NCBI GenBank assembly: GCA_016720075.1
Contig: JADJXW010000006.1
Coordinates: 74,501 to 138,500, forward strand
Origin: Pseudomonadota bacterium
Lineage (GTDB): Bacteria; Pseudomonadota; Gammaproteobacteria; Steroidobacterales; Steroidobacteraceae
Reading direction: 5' to 3'
Length of the DNA stretch: 64,000 nucleotides
Shown in pieces: positions 28,703 through 36,820 of this stretch; positions within the stretch are counted from its first letter, which is position 1; each line of letters starts with the position of its first letter. The notes below the pieces were generated by a model. It ran no database searches, was not told the DNA's origin, and was given only the letters and a program-made list of their open reading frames with translations. A program made the position numbers and the translations under genes.

Positions 28703-29308
28703 ATGAAACTCAAAGTCGCCAACGGTGGTGCCGAGCTGTCGGTCTCCGACACGAGCTTCGGCGCCGAGTACAACGAGGCGCTGGTGCACCAGCTGGTCAC
28801 GGCCTACATGGCCGCTGGCCGCGCCGGCACCAAGCGCCAGAAGAGCCGCGCCGAAGTGCGTGGTGGCGGCCGCAAGCCGCATGCGCAGAAGGGTACGGGC
28901 AGCGCCCGCGCCGGCTCGATCCGCAGCCCGATCTGGGTGGGTGGCGGCCGCGCCTTTGCCGCGCGCCCGCGCAGCTTCGAGCAGAAGGTCAACCGCAAGA
29001 TGTACCGCGCCGGCCTGCGCTCGATGCTGGCCCAGCTGGTGCGCACCGACCGCCTGGTGGTCACGCAGCAGCTGGCCGTCGCCGAGCCGCGCACCAAGCT
29101 GCTGGTCGATGAACTGAAGAAGCTCTCGGTCCAGAGCGCGCTGATCGTGATCGAGGCGCAGGACGACAAGCTGATGCTGGCCGCGCGCAACCTGCCGCAC
29201 GTCGAGGTGATCACCGTCGCCGACGTGAACCCGCTGGCGCTGGCCTCTTACGACAAGGTGCTGATGACTGTCGGCGCCGTGAAGATGATCGAGGAGCGTC
29301 TGCAATGA
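28703..29308 (+). CDS. rplD: 50S ribosomal protein L4
   Basis: 201 residues, same length as E. coli L4. Its extended loop lines the peptide exit tunnel and is recognised in KQKSRAEVRGGGRKPHAQKGTGSARAG-type sequence (here RQKSRAEVRGGGRKPHAQK). The globular part ends TVGAVKMIEERL. In E. coli L4 also represses its operon. It overlaps rplW by 4 nt (ATGA), giving translational coupling. Confidence 0.97.
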   Translation: MKLKVANGGAELSVSDTSFGAEYNEALVHQLVTAYMAAGRAGTKRQKSRAEVRGGGRKPHAQKGTGSARAGSIRSPIWVGGGRAFAARPRSFEQKVNRKMYRAGLRSMLAQLVRTDRLVVTQQLAVAEPRTKLLVDELKKLSVQSALIVIEAQDDKLMLAARNLPHVEVITVADVNPLALASYDKVLMTVGAVKMIEERLQ

Positions 29309-29616
29309 GCCGCGAGCGCCTGGCCACCGTGCTGGTGGCCCCCCACATCACGGAAAAGACCGCGCTGGCGATGCAGAACGCCAACCAGTACGCGTTCCGC
29401 GTGCGCCGTGACGCGAACAAGACCGAGATCAAGCAGGCCGTCGAGATGATGTTCGACGTCAAGGTTGCCGGCGTGCAGGTGTCGAACGAGCCGGGCAAGG
29501 ACCGCCGTTTCGGCAACCGCATCGGCCGCACGCAGGACTGGAAGAAGGCTTACGTGCGCCTGGCCGACGGTCAGGCGATCGACTACGAAGCCCAGGCCAT
29601 GAAGAAGCAAGGGTAA
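29305..29616 (+). CDS. rplW: 50S ribosomal protein L23
   Basis: 103 residues. L23 lies at the tunnel exit and is the docking site for trigger factor and SRP. Signature: VLVAPHITEKTALAMQNANQYAFRV and the later VKVAGVQVSNEPGKDRRFG region typical of the family. It overlaps the end of rplD by 4 nt and is followed by rplB after 6 nt. Confidence 0.96.
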   Translation: MSRERLATVLVAPHITEKTALAMQNANQYAFRVRRDANKTEIKQAVEMMFDVKVAGVQVSNEPGKDRRFGNRIGRTQDWKKAYVRLADGQAIDYEAQAMKKQG

Positions 29617-29622
29617 GCGACG

Positions 29623-30447
29623 ATGGCACTCATCAAAATGAAGCCGACATCGCCCGGCGCGCGATTCGTCATCAAGATCGACCGCTCGCACCTGCACAAG
29701 GGCGAGCCGTATGCTCCGCTGACCACCTCGCAGAGCAACACCGGCGCGCGCAATCATTTCGGCCGCATCACCACGCGCCACAAGGGCGGCGGTTCGCGGC
29801 AGAAGTACCGCATCATCGACTTCAAGCGCGACAAGGACGGCATCGCCGGCACTGTCGAGACGGTGGAATACGATCCGAACCGCACCGCGCACATCGCGCT
29901 GGTGAAGTACGCCGACGGCGAGCGTCGCTACATCCTCGCCCCCAAGGGCGTGGAGCCTGGCGCCGAGATCCGCTCGGGCGCCGACTCGCCCATCAAGGCG
30001 GGCAATGCGATGGCGCTGCGCCACATCCCCGTGGGTTCGCAGGTGCACAACGTCGAGATGAAGCCCGGCAAGGGCGGCCAGCTCGCGCGCAGCGCCGGCG
30101 GCTCGGTGCAGTTCACGTCGCGTGAAGGCATCTACGCGTTCATCCGGCTGAAGTCCGGCGAGACCCGCAAGGTGCACATCGACTGCCGCGCCACGCTGGG
30201 TGAGCTCGCGAACGATGAACACAACCTGCGCCAGTACGGCAAGGCCGGCGCCAAGCGCTGGCGCGGCATCCGCCCGACGGTGCGCGGCGTGGTGATGAAC
30301 CCGGTCGACCACCCGCACGGTGGCGGCGAGGGCAAGTCCGGCCAGGGCAACCCGGATCCGGTGTCGCCGTGGGGCCAGAAGGCCAAGGGGTTCAAGACCC
30401 GCAAGAACAAGCGCACCTCGAACATGATCGTGCAGCGGAGGAAGTAA
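29623..30447 (+). CDS. rplB: 50S ribosomal protein L2
   Basis: 274 residues, as usual (273 in E. coli). L2 is a primary 23S rRNA binder needed for subunit joining and peptidyl transfer. Conserved segments: GRITTRHKGGGSRQKYRIIDFKR, VEYDPNRTAHIALV, and the C-terminal RGVVMNPVDHPHGGGEGKSG with the essential histidine of HPHGGGEG. Start ATG 29623; only three bases separate its stop from rpsS. Confidence 0.98.
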   Translation: MALIKMKPTSPGARFVIKIDRSHLHKGEPYAPLTTSQSNTGARNHFGRITTRHKGGGSRQKYRIIDFKRDKDGIAGTVETVEYDPNRTAHIALVKYADGERRYILAPKGVEPGAEIRSGADSPIKAGNAMALRHIPVGSQVHNVEMKPGKGGQLARSAGGSVQFTSREGIYAFIRLKSGETRKVHIDCRATLGELANDEHNLRQYGKAGAKRWRGIRPTVRGVVMNPVDHPHGGGEGKSGQGNPDPVSPWGQKAKGFKTRKNKRTSNMIVQRRK

Positions 30448-30450
30448 GCA

Positions 30451-30729
30451 GTGCCACGTTCACTGAAGAAGGGCCCGTTCGTCGATCTGCACCTTGCCAA
30501 GAAGGTGGAGACGGCCGCGGCCAAGAACGATCGCAAGCCGATCAAGACCTGGTCGCGCCGCTCGATGGTCACGCCGGAGATGGTCAGCCTCACGATCGCC
30601 GTGCACAACGGCAAGCAGCACATCCCGGTGCTGATCACCGAGAACATGGTCGGCCACAAGCTGGGCGAGTTCTCCCCGACGCGCATCTTCAAGGGGCACG
30701 GCGGCGACAAGAAGGTCTCGGCGGGCTAA
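30451..30729 (+). CDS. rpsS: 30S ribosomal protein S19
   Basis: 92 residues, same as E. coli. S19 in the 30S head partners S13 and touches the A-site finger of the 50S. Signature: PRSLKKGPFVDLHLAKKV and ITENMVGHKLGEFSPTRIFKGH. The start is GTG at 30451, preceded by GGAGGAAG at the end of rplB. Confidence 0.97.
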   Translation: MPRSLKKGPFVDLHLAKKVETAAAKNDRKPIKTWSRRSMVTPEMVSLTIAVHNGKQHIPVLITENMVGHKLGEFSPTRIFKGHGGDKKVSAG

Positions 30730-30732
30730 GTC

Positions 30733-31074
30733 ATGCAGACATACTCCAAAATCAAGTACGCGCACATCTCGCCGCAGAAATGCCGGCTGATCGCCGATGT
30801 GGTGCGCGGCAAGCGCGTGGGCCTCGCGCTCTCGCAGCTGCGCTTCATGCCGAAGAAGGGCGCCGAGCTTGTGCTCAAGGCGCTCGAGTCCGCGGTGGCC
30901 AATGCCGAGCACAACCACGGCGCCGACATCGACGAGCTGAAGATTTCGGCCATCCAGGTGGATGCCGCGCCGCTGATGAAGCGTTTCGCCGCCCGCGCCA
31001 AGGGCCGGGGCAACCGCATCGTCAAGCGCACGAGCCATATCACCGTTCACGTCAGCGACGGCAGGAAGGAATAG
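30733..31074 (+). CDS. rplV: 50S ribosomal protein L22
   Basis: 113 residues (110 in E. coli). Its beta-hairpin reaches into the exit tunnel and forms the constriction with L4. Signature: YAHISPQKCRLIADVVRGK and the hairpin tip AAPLMKRFAARAKGRGNRIVKRTSHI. It starts 3 nt after the rpsS stop. No deletion or duplication associated with macrolide resistance is evident in the hairpin. Confidence 0.96.
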   Translation: MQTYSKIKYAHISPQKCRLIADVVRGKRVGLALSQLRFMPKKGAELVLKALESAVANAEHNHGADIDELKISAIQVDAAPLMKRFAARAKGRGNRIVKRTSHITVHVSDGRKE

Positions 31075-31076
31075 CG

Positions 31077-31790
31077 ATGGGCCAGAAGGTCAATCCGGTT
31101 GGCATTCGCCTCGGGATCACCCGTGACTGGGTCTCCAAGTGGTATGCCGGCAAGAAGCAGTTCCCGATCCAGATCTACACCGACTACCAGGTGCGCCAGT
31201 TCCTGCGCAAGAAGCTCGCCGAGGCGTCGGTCAGCCGCGTGCACATCGAGCGCGCCGCGCGCAAGGTCAATGTCACGATCCACACGGCCCGTCCCGGCAT
31301 CGTGATCGGCAAGAAGGGCGAGGACATCGAGAAGCTGCGCGCCGAGACGGCCAAGCTGCTCGGCATGACGGTGATGGACGTCCGCCTGAACGTCGCCGAG
31401 ATCCGCAAGCCCGAGCTCGACGCCCAGCTGGTGGCCGAGGGCATCGCGCAGCAGATCGAGAAGCGCGTGATGTTCCGCCGCGCGATGAAGCGCGCCGTGA
31501 TGAGCACGATGCGCTCGGGCGCGCTGGGCGTGAAGGTGCGCCTGTCGGGCCGCCTGAACGGTTCGGAAATCGCCCGCACCGAGATCAGCCGCGAGGGACG
31601 CGTGCCGCTGCACACGTTCCGCGCCGATATCGACTACGCGCATGCCGAAGCCCGCACCACGTATGGCGTGATCGGCGTGAAGGTCTGGATCTTCAAGGGC
31701 GAAGTGTTCGACGTTGTGCCGGAAGTGGTCGAAGAGGCCGCCGAGGGTGCAGCTCCGCCGCCCGCCGCCGAGCAGACGGCCACGGCCTGA
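31077..31790 (+). CDS. rpsC: 30S ribosomal protein S3
   Basis: 237 residues (233 in E. coli). S3 lies at the mRNA entry channel. The KH-type 2 domain shows ARPGIVIGKKGEDIEKLR with its GKKGED loop, and the C-terminal S3 domain has VKVRLSGRLNGSEIARTE. The tail is Ala/Glu/Pro-rich (EEAAEGAAPPPAAEQ). ATG 31077 (MGQKVNPVGIRLGI) lies two bases after the rplV stop; a longer in-frame opening upstream is antisignal from overlapping genes. Confidence 0.97.
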   Translation: MGQKVNPVGIRLGITRDWVSKWYAGKKQFPIQIYTDYQVRQFLRKKLAEASVSRVHIERAARKVNVTIHTARPGIVIGKKGEDIEKLRAETAKLLGMTVMDVRLNVAEIRKPELDAQLVAEGIAQQIEKRVMFRRAMKRAVMSTMRSGALGVKVRLSGRLNGSEIARTEISREGRVPLHTFRADIDYAHAEARTTYGVIGVKVWIFKGEVFDVVPEVVEEAAEGAAPPPAAEQTATA

Positions 31791-31805
31791 AGGATTTGAC
31801 GAATC

Positions 31806-32219
31806 ATGTTGCAACCGAAGCGAACCAAGTACCGCAAGCAGTTCAAGGGCCGGAACACCGGCCTTGCGCAGCGCGGCAGTCATGTGGCCTTTGGCGAATT
31901 CGGCCTGAAGACCACCGAACGGGCGCGCATGACGGCGCGCGAGATCGAGGCGGCGCGTCGCGCCATGGCCCGTGCCGTGAAGCGCGGCGGCCAGATCTGG
32001 GTGCGCGTGTTCCCCGATGTGCCGGTATCGAAGAAGCCCCTCGAGGTCCGCATGGGCGCGGGCAAGGGCAACGTCGAGTACTGGGTGGCCAAGGTGCAGC
32101 CCGGCAAGATTCTTTTCGAGATGGAAGGCGTGCCCGAAGCCACGGCCCGCGAGGCGTTCCGCCTTGCCGGCGCCAAGCTCTCGGTGGCCACGACCTTCGT
32201 GAAGCGGCAGGTGCGCTGA
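31806..32219 (+). CDS. rplP: 50S ribosomal protein L16
   Basis: 137 residues. L16 helps position A-site tRNA and bridges to 5S rRNA. Signature: LQPKRTKYRKQFKGRN at the N-terminus, with RAMARAVKRGGQIWVRVFPD and KPLEVRMGAGKGNVEYWVA following. The arginine that YcfD hydroxylates in E. coli (Arg81) lies in the conserved RMGKGKG region, represented here by RMGAGKG. The TGA stop overlaps the rpmC ATG by one base. Confidence 0.97.
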   Translation: MLQPKRTKYRKQFKGRNTGLAQRGSHVAFGEFGLKTTERARMTAREIEAARRAMARAVKRGGQIWVRVFPDVPVSKKPLEVRMGAGKGNVEYWVAKVQPGKILFEMEGVPEATAREAFRLAGAKLSVATTFVKRQVR

Positions 32220-32422
32220 TGAAAGTGAGTGAAATGCGGGCCAAGTCCGCCCAGGACCTGACCACCGAGCTGGTCAGCCTGCGCAAGGAACAATTTGCGC
32301 TGCGTCTGCAGCGCGCCACCGGTCAGGCCCCGAAGCCCGACCAGTTCGGCAAGGTGCGCAAGAGCATTGCGCGCCTGAAGACCGTGCAGCGCGAGCTGCG
32401 CGGCAAGACGGGGAGCAAGTAA
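32219..32422 (+). CDS. rpmC: 50S ribosomal protein L29
   Basis: 67 residues, two long helices. L29 sits beside L23 at the tunnel exit. Sequence features: MKVSEMRAKSAQDLTTELVS, LRKEQFALRLQRATGQ and a terminal KSIARLKTVQRELRGK matching the family. The ATG shares its A with the rplP stop (TGATG), so it depends on translational coupling. Confidence 0.96.
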   Translation: MKVSEMRAKSAQDLTTELVSLRKEQFALRLQRATGQAPKPDQFGKVRKSIARLKTVQRELRGKTGSK

Positions 32423-32424
32423 GC

Positions 32425-32694
32425 ATGGCTGAAGCAGCCGAAAAAGCGTCACGCACGCTGACCGGTACGGTCGTCAGCGCCAAGACGGCCAAGACCATCG
32501 CCGTCGAGATCGAGCGGGTGCTGAAGCACGCCCGCTATGGCAAGAACATCCGCCGCACCACGCGCCTGCTCGCGCATGACGAGGCCGGCCAGGCGCGCGA
32601 GGGCGACACCGTGTCGATCTCGCCCTGCCGCCCGATGTCGCGGCGCAAGTCGTGGCAGCTGGTGTCGGTGCTCGAACGCGCCGACAAGGTCTGA
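32425..32694 (+). CDS. rpsQ: 30S ribosomal protein S17
   Basis: 89 residues (84 in E. coli). S17 is an OB-fold primary assembly protein binding helix 11 of 16S rRNA. Signature: RTLTGTVVSAKTAKTIAVEIER, then HARYGKNIRRTTRLLAHDE and a terminal SISPCRPMSRRKSWQLVSVLER. It begins two bases after the rpmC stop. Confidence 0.96.
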   Translation: MAEAAEKASRTLTGTVVSAKTAKTIAVEIERVLKHARYGKNIRRTTRLLAHDEAGQAREGDTVSISPCRPMSRRKSWQLVSVLERADKV

Positions 32695-32716
32695 AGGCTT
32701 AGAGGGATTTGCAGAA

Positions 32717-33085
32717 ATGATCCAGATGCAGACAGTGCTCAATGCCGCCGACAACAGCGGCGCGAAGACCCTGATGTGCATCAAGGTGCTGGGCGGCTCG
32801 CATCGCCGCTACGCATCCGTTGGTGATGTCATCAAGGTGAGCGTGCAGGACGCCATCCCGCGCGGCAAGGTCAAGAAGGGCGAGGTCTACGACGCCGTCG
32901 TCGTGCGCACCGCCTTCGGCGTGCGCCGTCCGGATGGTTCGCTGATCCGCTTCGACGGCAATGCCGCCGTGCTGCTGAACCCGAAGCTCGAGCCGATCGG
33001 CACGCGCATCTTCGGGCCCGTGACGCGCGAACTGCGCAACGTGCGCTTCATGAAGATCATTTCGCTGGCGCCGGAAGTTCTGTAG
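32717..33085 (+). CDS. rplN: 50S ribosomal protein L14
   Basis: 122 residues, the family standard (123 in E. coli). L14 contributes to an intersubunit bridge and is the target of the silencing factor RsfS. Signature: MIQMQTVLNAADNSGAKTL, then GDVIKVSVQDAIPRGKVKKG and FGPVTRELRNVRFMKIISLAPEVL. Start ATG 32717; upstream in-frame sequence to 32537 is out-of-frame rpsQ. Confidence 0.97.
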   Translation: MIQMQTVLNAADNSGAKTLMCIKVLGGSHRRYASVGDVIKVSVQDAIPRGKVKKGEVYDAVVVRTAFGVRRPDGSLIRFDGNAAVLLNPKLEPIGTRIFGPVTRELRNVRFMKIISLAPEVL

Positions 33086-33097
33086 GGGTTTCGCGAG

Positions 33098-33418
33098 ATG
33101 AAGAAGATCCGCAAAGGCGATCAGATCGTGGTCCTGTCCGGCAGGGACAAGGGCCGTACGGGCCAGGTGGCGCAGGTCATGGCCGATGGCAAGCTGCTCA
33201 TCGACGGCATCAACGTCGTGAAGAAGCATGCCAAGGGCAACCCGCAGAAGAACCAGCCGGGTGGCATCCTCGACAAGGCGATGCCGATGGCCGCCTCGAA
33301 GGTGGCGATCTGGAATGGCGCCGCGAAGAAGGCCGACCGCGTGGGCATCAAGACGCTCGCCGACGGCAAGCGCGTGCGCTTCCTCAAGTCGAACAACGAA
33401 GTGCTTGACGTCAAGTAG
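33098..33418 (+). CDS. rplX: 50S ribosomal protein L24
   Basis: 106 residues. L24 is a KOW-fold initiator of 50S assembly. Signature: KKIRKGDQIVVLSGRDKGRTGQV, the KOW core, then INVVKKHAKGNPQKNQPGGI. The C-terminus (KTLADGKRVRFLKSNNEVLDVK) is typical. It starts 12 nt after rplN with GGGTTTCGCGAG as a weak start signal. Confidence 0.96.
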   Translation: MKKIRKGDQIVVLSGRDKGRTGQVAQVMADGKLLIDGINVVKKHAKGNPQKNQPGGILDKAMPMAASKVAIWNGAAKKADRVGIKTLADGKRVRFLKSNNEVLDVK

Positions 33419-33434
33419 GCACCAGGCAACGAAC

Positions 33435-33974
33435 ATGACCAGACTGCACGATTACTACCGCAAGACCGTGGTGCCAAAGCTGACGGCCGACCTGGGGCTC
33501 AAGAACCCCATGCAGGTCCCGAAGATCACCAAGATCACGGTGAACATGGGCGTGGGCGAAGCCGTCGCCGACCGCAAGGTCGTGGACGCGGCTGCCGCCG
33601 ACATGGCGAAGATCACCGGCCAGAAGCCGCTGATCACCAAGTCGAAGAAGGCCATCGCGTCGTTCAAGCTGCGCGAGAACCTGCCCATCGGCTGCAAGGT
33701 CACGCTGCGCGGCGCGCGCATGTACGAGTTCCTGGACCGCCTGATCACGATCGCCATGCCCCGCATCCGCGACTTCCGCGGCGTGTCGGCGCGGGCCTTC
33801 GATGGTCGCGGCAACTACACGCTGGGCGTGAAGGAACAGATCATTTTCCCGGAAATCCAGTACGACCAGATCGACCAGCTGCGTGGCATGGACATCACCA
33901 TCACCACGACGGCCGAGAACAACGAACAGGGTCGCGCGCTGCTGGAAGCATTCAACTTCCCGTTCCGCAAGTAA
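33435..33974 (+). CDS. rplE: 50S ribosomal protein L5
   Basis: 179 residues, identical in length to E. coli L5 (179). L5 binds 5S rRNA in the central protuberance and contacts P-site tRNA. Signature: MTRLHDYYRKTVVPKL, KITVNMGVGEAVADRK, and the C-terminal VKEQIIFPEIQYDQID followed by the typical GMDITITTTAENNEQGRALL. Start ATG 33435 lies 16 nt after the rplX stop. Confidence 0.97.
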   Translation: MTRLHDYYRKTVVPKLTADLGLKNPMQVPKITKITVNMGVGEAVADRKVVDAAAADMAKITGQKPLITKSKKAIASFKLRENLPIGCKVTLRGARMYEFLDRLITIAMPRIRDFRGVSARAFDGRGNYTLGVKEQIIFPEIQYDQIDQLRGMDITITTTAENNEQGRALLEAFNFPFRK

Positions 33975-34000
33975 CGAACGGGCATAGAGGAAAGACGGCA

Positions 34001-34306
34001 ATGGCCAAGACAAGCATGGTCCAACGCGAGAAGCACCGGGCAAAGACGGTGCAGAAGTACGCGGCGAAGCGCGCCCAGCTCAAGGAGCTGATCCGCAGCC
34101 CGCGCACCTCCGACGAGGCTCGCGCCGAGGCGCAGGTGAAGTTCCAGAAGCTGCCGCGCGACGCGAGTCCGACCCGCGGCCGCAACCGTTGCGCCCTGAC
34201 CGGTCGCCCGCGTGGCGTGTACCGCAAGTTCGGCCTGGCCCGCACCAAGATCCGCGAAGTCGCCAATCGCGGCGAAATCCCCGGTCTCGTGAAGTCGAGC
34301 TGGTAG
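34001..34306 (+). CDS. rpsN: 30S ribosomal protein S14
   Basis: 101 residues, the long, zinc-free form of S14: the conserved C-terminal segment reads RGRNRCALTGRPRGVYRKFGL, with only one cysteine where zinc-binding S14 has a CxxC pair. S14 completes the 30S head near S3 and S10. Start ATG 34001 (MAKTSMVQREKHRAKTV). Confidence 0.97.
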   Translation: MAKTSMVQREKHRAKTVQKYAAKRAQLKELIRSPRTSDEARAEAQVKFQKLPRDASPTRGRNRCALTGRPRGVYRKFGLARTKIREVANRGEIPGLVKSSW

Positions 34307-34319
34307 GAGCAGTAGAAGC

Positions 34320-34715
34320 ATGAGCATGACCGATCCAGTCGCCGATCTGCTGACCCGCATCCGCAACGGGCAGAGCGCCGGCAAGCCGCACGTGAGTCTC
34401 GATTCGTCGAAGATCAAGACCGCCATCGCCCGCGTCCTGAAGGACGAAGGCTATGTCGCCGACTTCCACATCGAAACCGAAACGGGCAAGCCGCGCCTCG
34501 TGATCGACCTGAAGTACTACGAAGGCCGTCCCGTCATCGACCGCCTCGAGCGCGTGTCTCGCCCTGGCCTGCGGATCTATCGCGGCAAGGACGAGCTGCC
34601 CAAGGTGCTCGGCGGCATGGGTACGGTGATCGTTTCCACCCCGCAGGGTGTGATGACCGACCGCCAGGCCCGCGCCATGGGGCAGGGCGGCGAAGTCCTG
34701 TGCATCGTCGCCTGA
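34320..34715 (+). CDS. rpsH: 30S ribosomal protein S8
   Basis: 131 residues (130 in E. coli). S8 organises the central domain of 16S rRNA and in E. coli represses the spc operon at the rplE site. Signature: MTDPVADLLTRIRNGQ and the C-terminal GGMGTVIVSTPQGVMTDRQA. I chose ATG 34320; an ATG two codons later is equally close to the family start and cannot be excluded. Confidence 0.96.
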   Translation: MSMTDPVADLLTRIRNGQSAGKPHVSLDSSKIKTAIARVLKDEGYVADFHIETETGKPRLVIDLKYYEGRPVIDRLERVSRPGLRIYRGKDELPKVLGGMGTVIVSTPQGVMTDRQARAMGQGGEVLCIVA

Positions 34716-34728
34716 GGTTGCCAAGATC

Positions 34729-35259
34729 ATGTCTCGTGTAGCCAAGAATCCAGTTCCGCTGCCGCAGGGCGTCACCGCCACGCTCGCGGCCGGCCAGGTC
34801 ACCATCAAGGGTGCCAAGGGCACGCTGAGCCTCGCGCTTGCCAGCGACGTCACCGTCACCGAGCAGGACAAGGCCCTGCAGGTCGCCTTCGGCAAGTCCG
34901 ACGGCGCCCGCATGCGCGCCGGTTCCATGCGCGCGCACCTGGCCAACATGGTCGCGGGCGTCACCAAGGGCTACGAGCGCAAGCTCGAGCTGGTGGGCGT
35001 CGGCTATCGCGCCGGTGTGCAGGGCAAGGCCCTGAACCTGACGCTCGGTTTCTCGCACGCGGTGGTGTTCGACATCCCCGAGGGGATCACCATCGAAGCG
35101 CCCACCCAGACGGAAGTCGTCATCAAGGGTGTGGACAAGCAGCGCGTCGGCCAGGTTGCCGCGGAAATCCGCAGCATCCGTCCGCCCGAGCCCTACAAGG
35201 GCAAGGGCGTGAAATATGCCGGCGAGAAGATCAGTTTGAAGGAAGGCAAGAAGAAGTAG
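34729..35259 (+). CDS. rplF: 50S ribosomal protein L6
   Basis: 176 residues, as E. coli L6 (177). Two similar RNA-binding domains near the factor-binding site. Signature: MSRVAKNPVPLPQGV, then MRAHLANMVAGVTKGYERKL in the middle, and the C-terminal RPPEPYKGKGVKYAGEKI. It is followed after 19 nt by rplR. Confidence 0.97.
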   Translation: MSRVAKNPVPLPQGVTATLAAGQVTIKGAKGTLSLALASDVTVTEQDKALQVAFGKSDGARMRAGSMRAHLANMVAGVTKGYERKLELVGVGYRAGVQGKALNLTLGFSHAVVFDIPEGITIEAPTQTEVVIKGVDKQRVGQVAAEIRSIRPPEPYKGKGVKYAGEKISLKEGKKK

Positions 35260-35278
35260 CCTTCAAGGGTCATTAACC

Positions 35279-35638
35279 ATGTCGCTAACCTCCAAAGACC
35301 GCCGGCAGCGCCGCGCATTCAAGACCCGGCTGCACATCCGCGAGCTGGGCGTTGCCCGGCTGACGGTGCATCGCACGCCGCGTCATATCTATGCGCAGGT
35401 GTTCGACGCCGCTGGCGCCAACGTGCTCGCTGCCGCCTCGACGGTGCAGGATGCGGTGAGCAAGGACCTGAAAGGTACCGGAAACGTGGACGCGGCCAAG
35501 GCCGTGGGTCGCGAGATCGCCGCGCGCGCCAAGGCCGCCGGCATCAGCAAGGTCGCTTTCGATCGCTCGGGATTCCGCTTCCATGGTCGCGTCAAGGCTC
35601 TGGCCGACGCGGCCCGCGAAGCCGGTCTCGAGTTCTAA
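35279..35638 (+). CDS. rplR: 50S ribosomal protein L18
   Basis: 119 residues (117 in E. coli). L18 binds 5S rRNA. Signature: RRQRRAFKTRLHIREL, then RLTVHRTPRHIYAQVFDA, and the C-terminal VAFDRSGFRFHGRVKALADAAREAGL. Start ATG 35279. Spacing to rpsE is 18 nt. Confidence 0.97.
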   Translation: MSLTSKDRRQRRAFKTRLHIRELGVARLTVHRTPRHIYAQVFDAAGANVLAAASTVQDAVSKDLKGTGNVDAAKAVGREIAARAKAAGISKVAFDRSGFRFHGRVKALADAAREAGLEF

Positions 35639-35656
35639 CCCAGGCGGGAATGTCAG

Positions 35657-36166
35657 ATGGCACGTATTGAAAGAAAAGATCAGCCGGCGGACGAGTTCAC
35701 CGAGAAGCTCGTTGCGGTGAATCGCACCGCCAAGGTGGTCAAGGGTGGCCGCCAGTTCGGCTTCACCGCGCTCACCGTGGTCGGTGACCAGGGCGGTCGG
35801 GTCGGCTTCGGGTTCGGCAAGGCGCGTGAAGTGCCGGTCGCGATCCAGAAGGCGATGGCCGCGGCCCGCAAGAACCTGGTGAACGTGAGCCTGAAGAAGG
35901 ACACCCTGCACTACGCCGTGCGCGGCACCCACGGCGCGACTCGCGTGCTGATGCAGCCGGCCTCCGACGGTACCGGTGTCATCGCCGGCGGCGCGATGCG
36001 CGCCGTGCTGGAATGCGTCGGCGTGCGCAACGTGCTCGCCAAGAGCTACGGTTCGCGCAACCCGATCAACGTGGTGCGCGCCACCATCAACGCGCTGGCC
36101 GACGTGCGCTCGCCCGATGACATCGCGGCCAAGCGCGGCAAGTCGGTCGACGAGATCCTGGGTTAA
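35657..36166 (+). CDS. rpsE: 30S ribosomal protein S5
   Basis: 169 residues (167 in E. coli). S5 lies at the mRNA entrance with S3 and S4 and affects decoding accuracy. The N-terminal double-stranded RNA-binding domain has VNRTAKVVKGGRQFGFTAL, followed by GFGFGKAREVPVAIQKAM and the C-terminal ARGSRNPINVVRAT-type segment (here SYGSRNPINVVRATINAL). rpmD starts 5 nt later. Confidence 0.97.
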   Translation: MARIERKDQPADEFTEKLVAVNRTAKVVKGGRQFGFTALTVVGDQGGRVGFGFGKAREVPVAIQKAMAAARKNLVNVSLKKDTLHYAVRGTHGATRVLMQPASDGTGVIAGGAMRAVLECVGVRNVLAKSYGSRNPINVVRATINALADVRSPDDIAAKRGKSVDEILG

Positions 36167-36170
36167 CGCC

Positions 36171-36359
36171 ATGGCCAGCAAATCCATCCGCGTCACCCAG
36201 CTCAAGAGCACCTTTGGTGAGCTGAAGAACATTATTTCGTCCGTGAAGGGACTCGGGCTGCGTCGCCGCCACCACACCGTGGTCGTGGAAGACACCCCGC
36301 AGAACCGCGGCATGATCAACACCGCGATCCACCTGCTGAAGGTGGAAGAGGCAAAGTGA
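36171..36359 (+). CDS. rpmD: 50S ribosomal protein L30
   Basis: 62 residues (59 in E. coli). The single ferredoxin-like L30 domain is recognised by IRVTQLKSTFGELKNI, GLGLRRRHHTVVVEDTP and RGMINTAIHLLKVEE. It is buried in a longer open frame starting at 35976, but ATG 36171 is the family start. Its TGA overlaps the ATG of rplO by one base. Confidence 0.95.
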   Translation: MASKSIRVTQLKSTFGELKNIISSVKGLGLRRRHHTVVVEDTPQNRGMINTAIHLLKVEEAK

Positions 36360-36793
36360 TGAGACTGAACACCATCAAGCCGGGCGAGGGCGCCAAGCGC
36401 AACCGCCTGCGCGTCGGACGCGGCGCATCGGCCGGCCAGGGCAAGACCTGCGGGCGCGGCGTCAAGGGCCAGCGCGCGCGCAAGGGCGGCTACCACAAGG
36501 TCGGCTTCGAGGGCGGCCAGATGCCGCTGCAGCGTCGCCTGCCCAAGGTGGGCTTCCGTTCGAAGATCAAGGCGACCCGCGCCGAAGTGCGCCTGTCGGA
36601 GCTGAACGGCATCGACGCCGCCGTGATCGACCTCGACGTGCTGAAGAAGGCCGGCGTTGTCGACGTGTTCGCCGAGCAGGCCAAGGTCGTGCTGTCGGGC
36701 GAGCTCAAGAAGGCCGTCAAGCTCAAGGGCATTGGCGCCACCAAGGGTGCCAGCGATGCCATTTCCAAGGCCGGCGGCAGCATCGAGGCCTGA
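36359..36793 (+). CDS. rplO: 50S ribosomal protein L15
   Basis: 144 residues, the same as E. coli L15. It is a late-binding protein with a long basic N-terminal extension: LNTIKPGEGAKRNRLRVGRG, then GKTCGRGVKGQRARKGG. ATG 36359 overlaps the rpmD stop by one base; a GTG one codon upstream is in frame but less likely. secY follows after 27 nt. Confidence 0.96.
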   Translation: MRLNTIKPGEGAKRNRLRVGRGASAGQGKTCGRGVKGQRARKGGYHKVGFEGGQMPLQRRLPKVGFRSKIKATRAEVRLSELNGIDAAVIDLDVLKKAGVVDVFAEQAKVVLSGELKKAVKLKGIGATKGASDAISKAGGSIEA

Positions 36794-36820
36794 TAGGCCT
36801 TCCAGGACCAGAAGAAGACA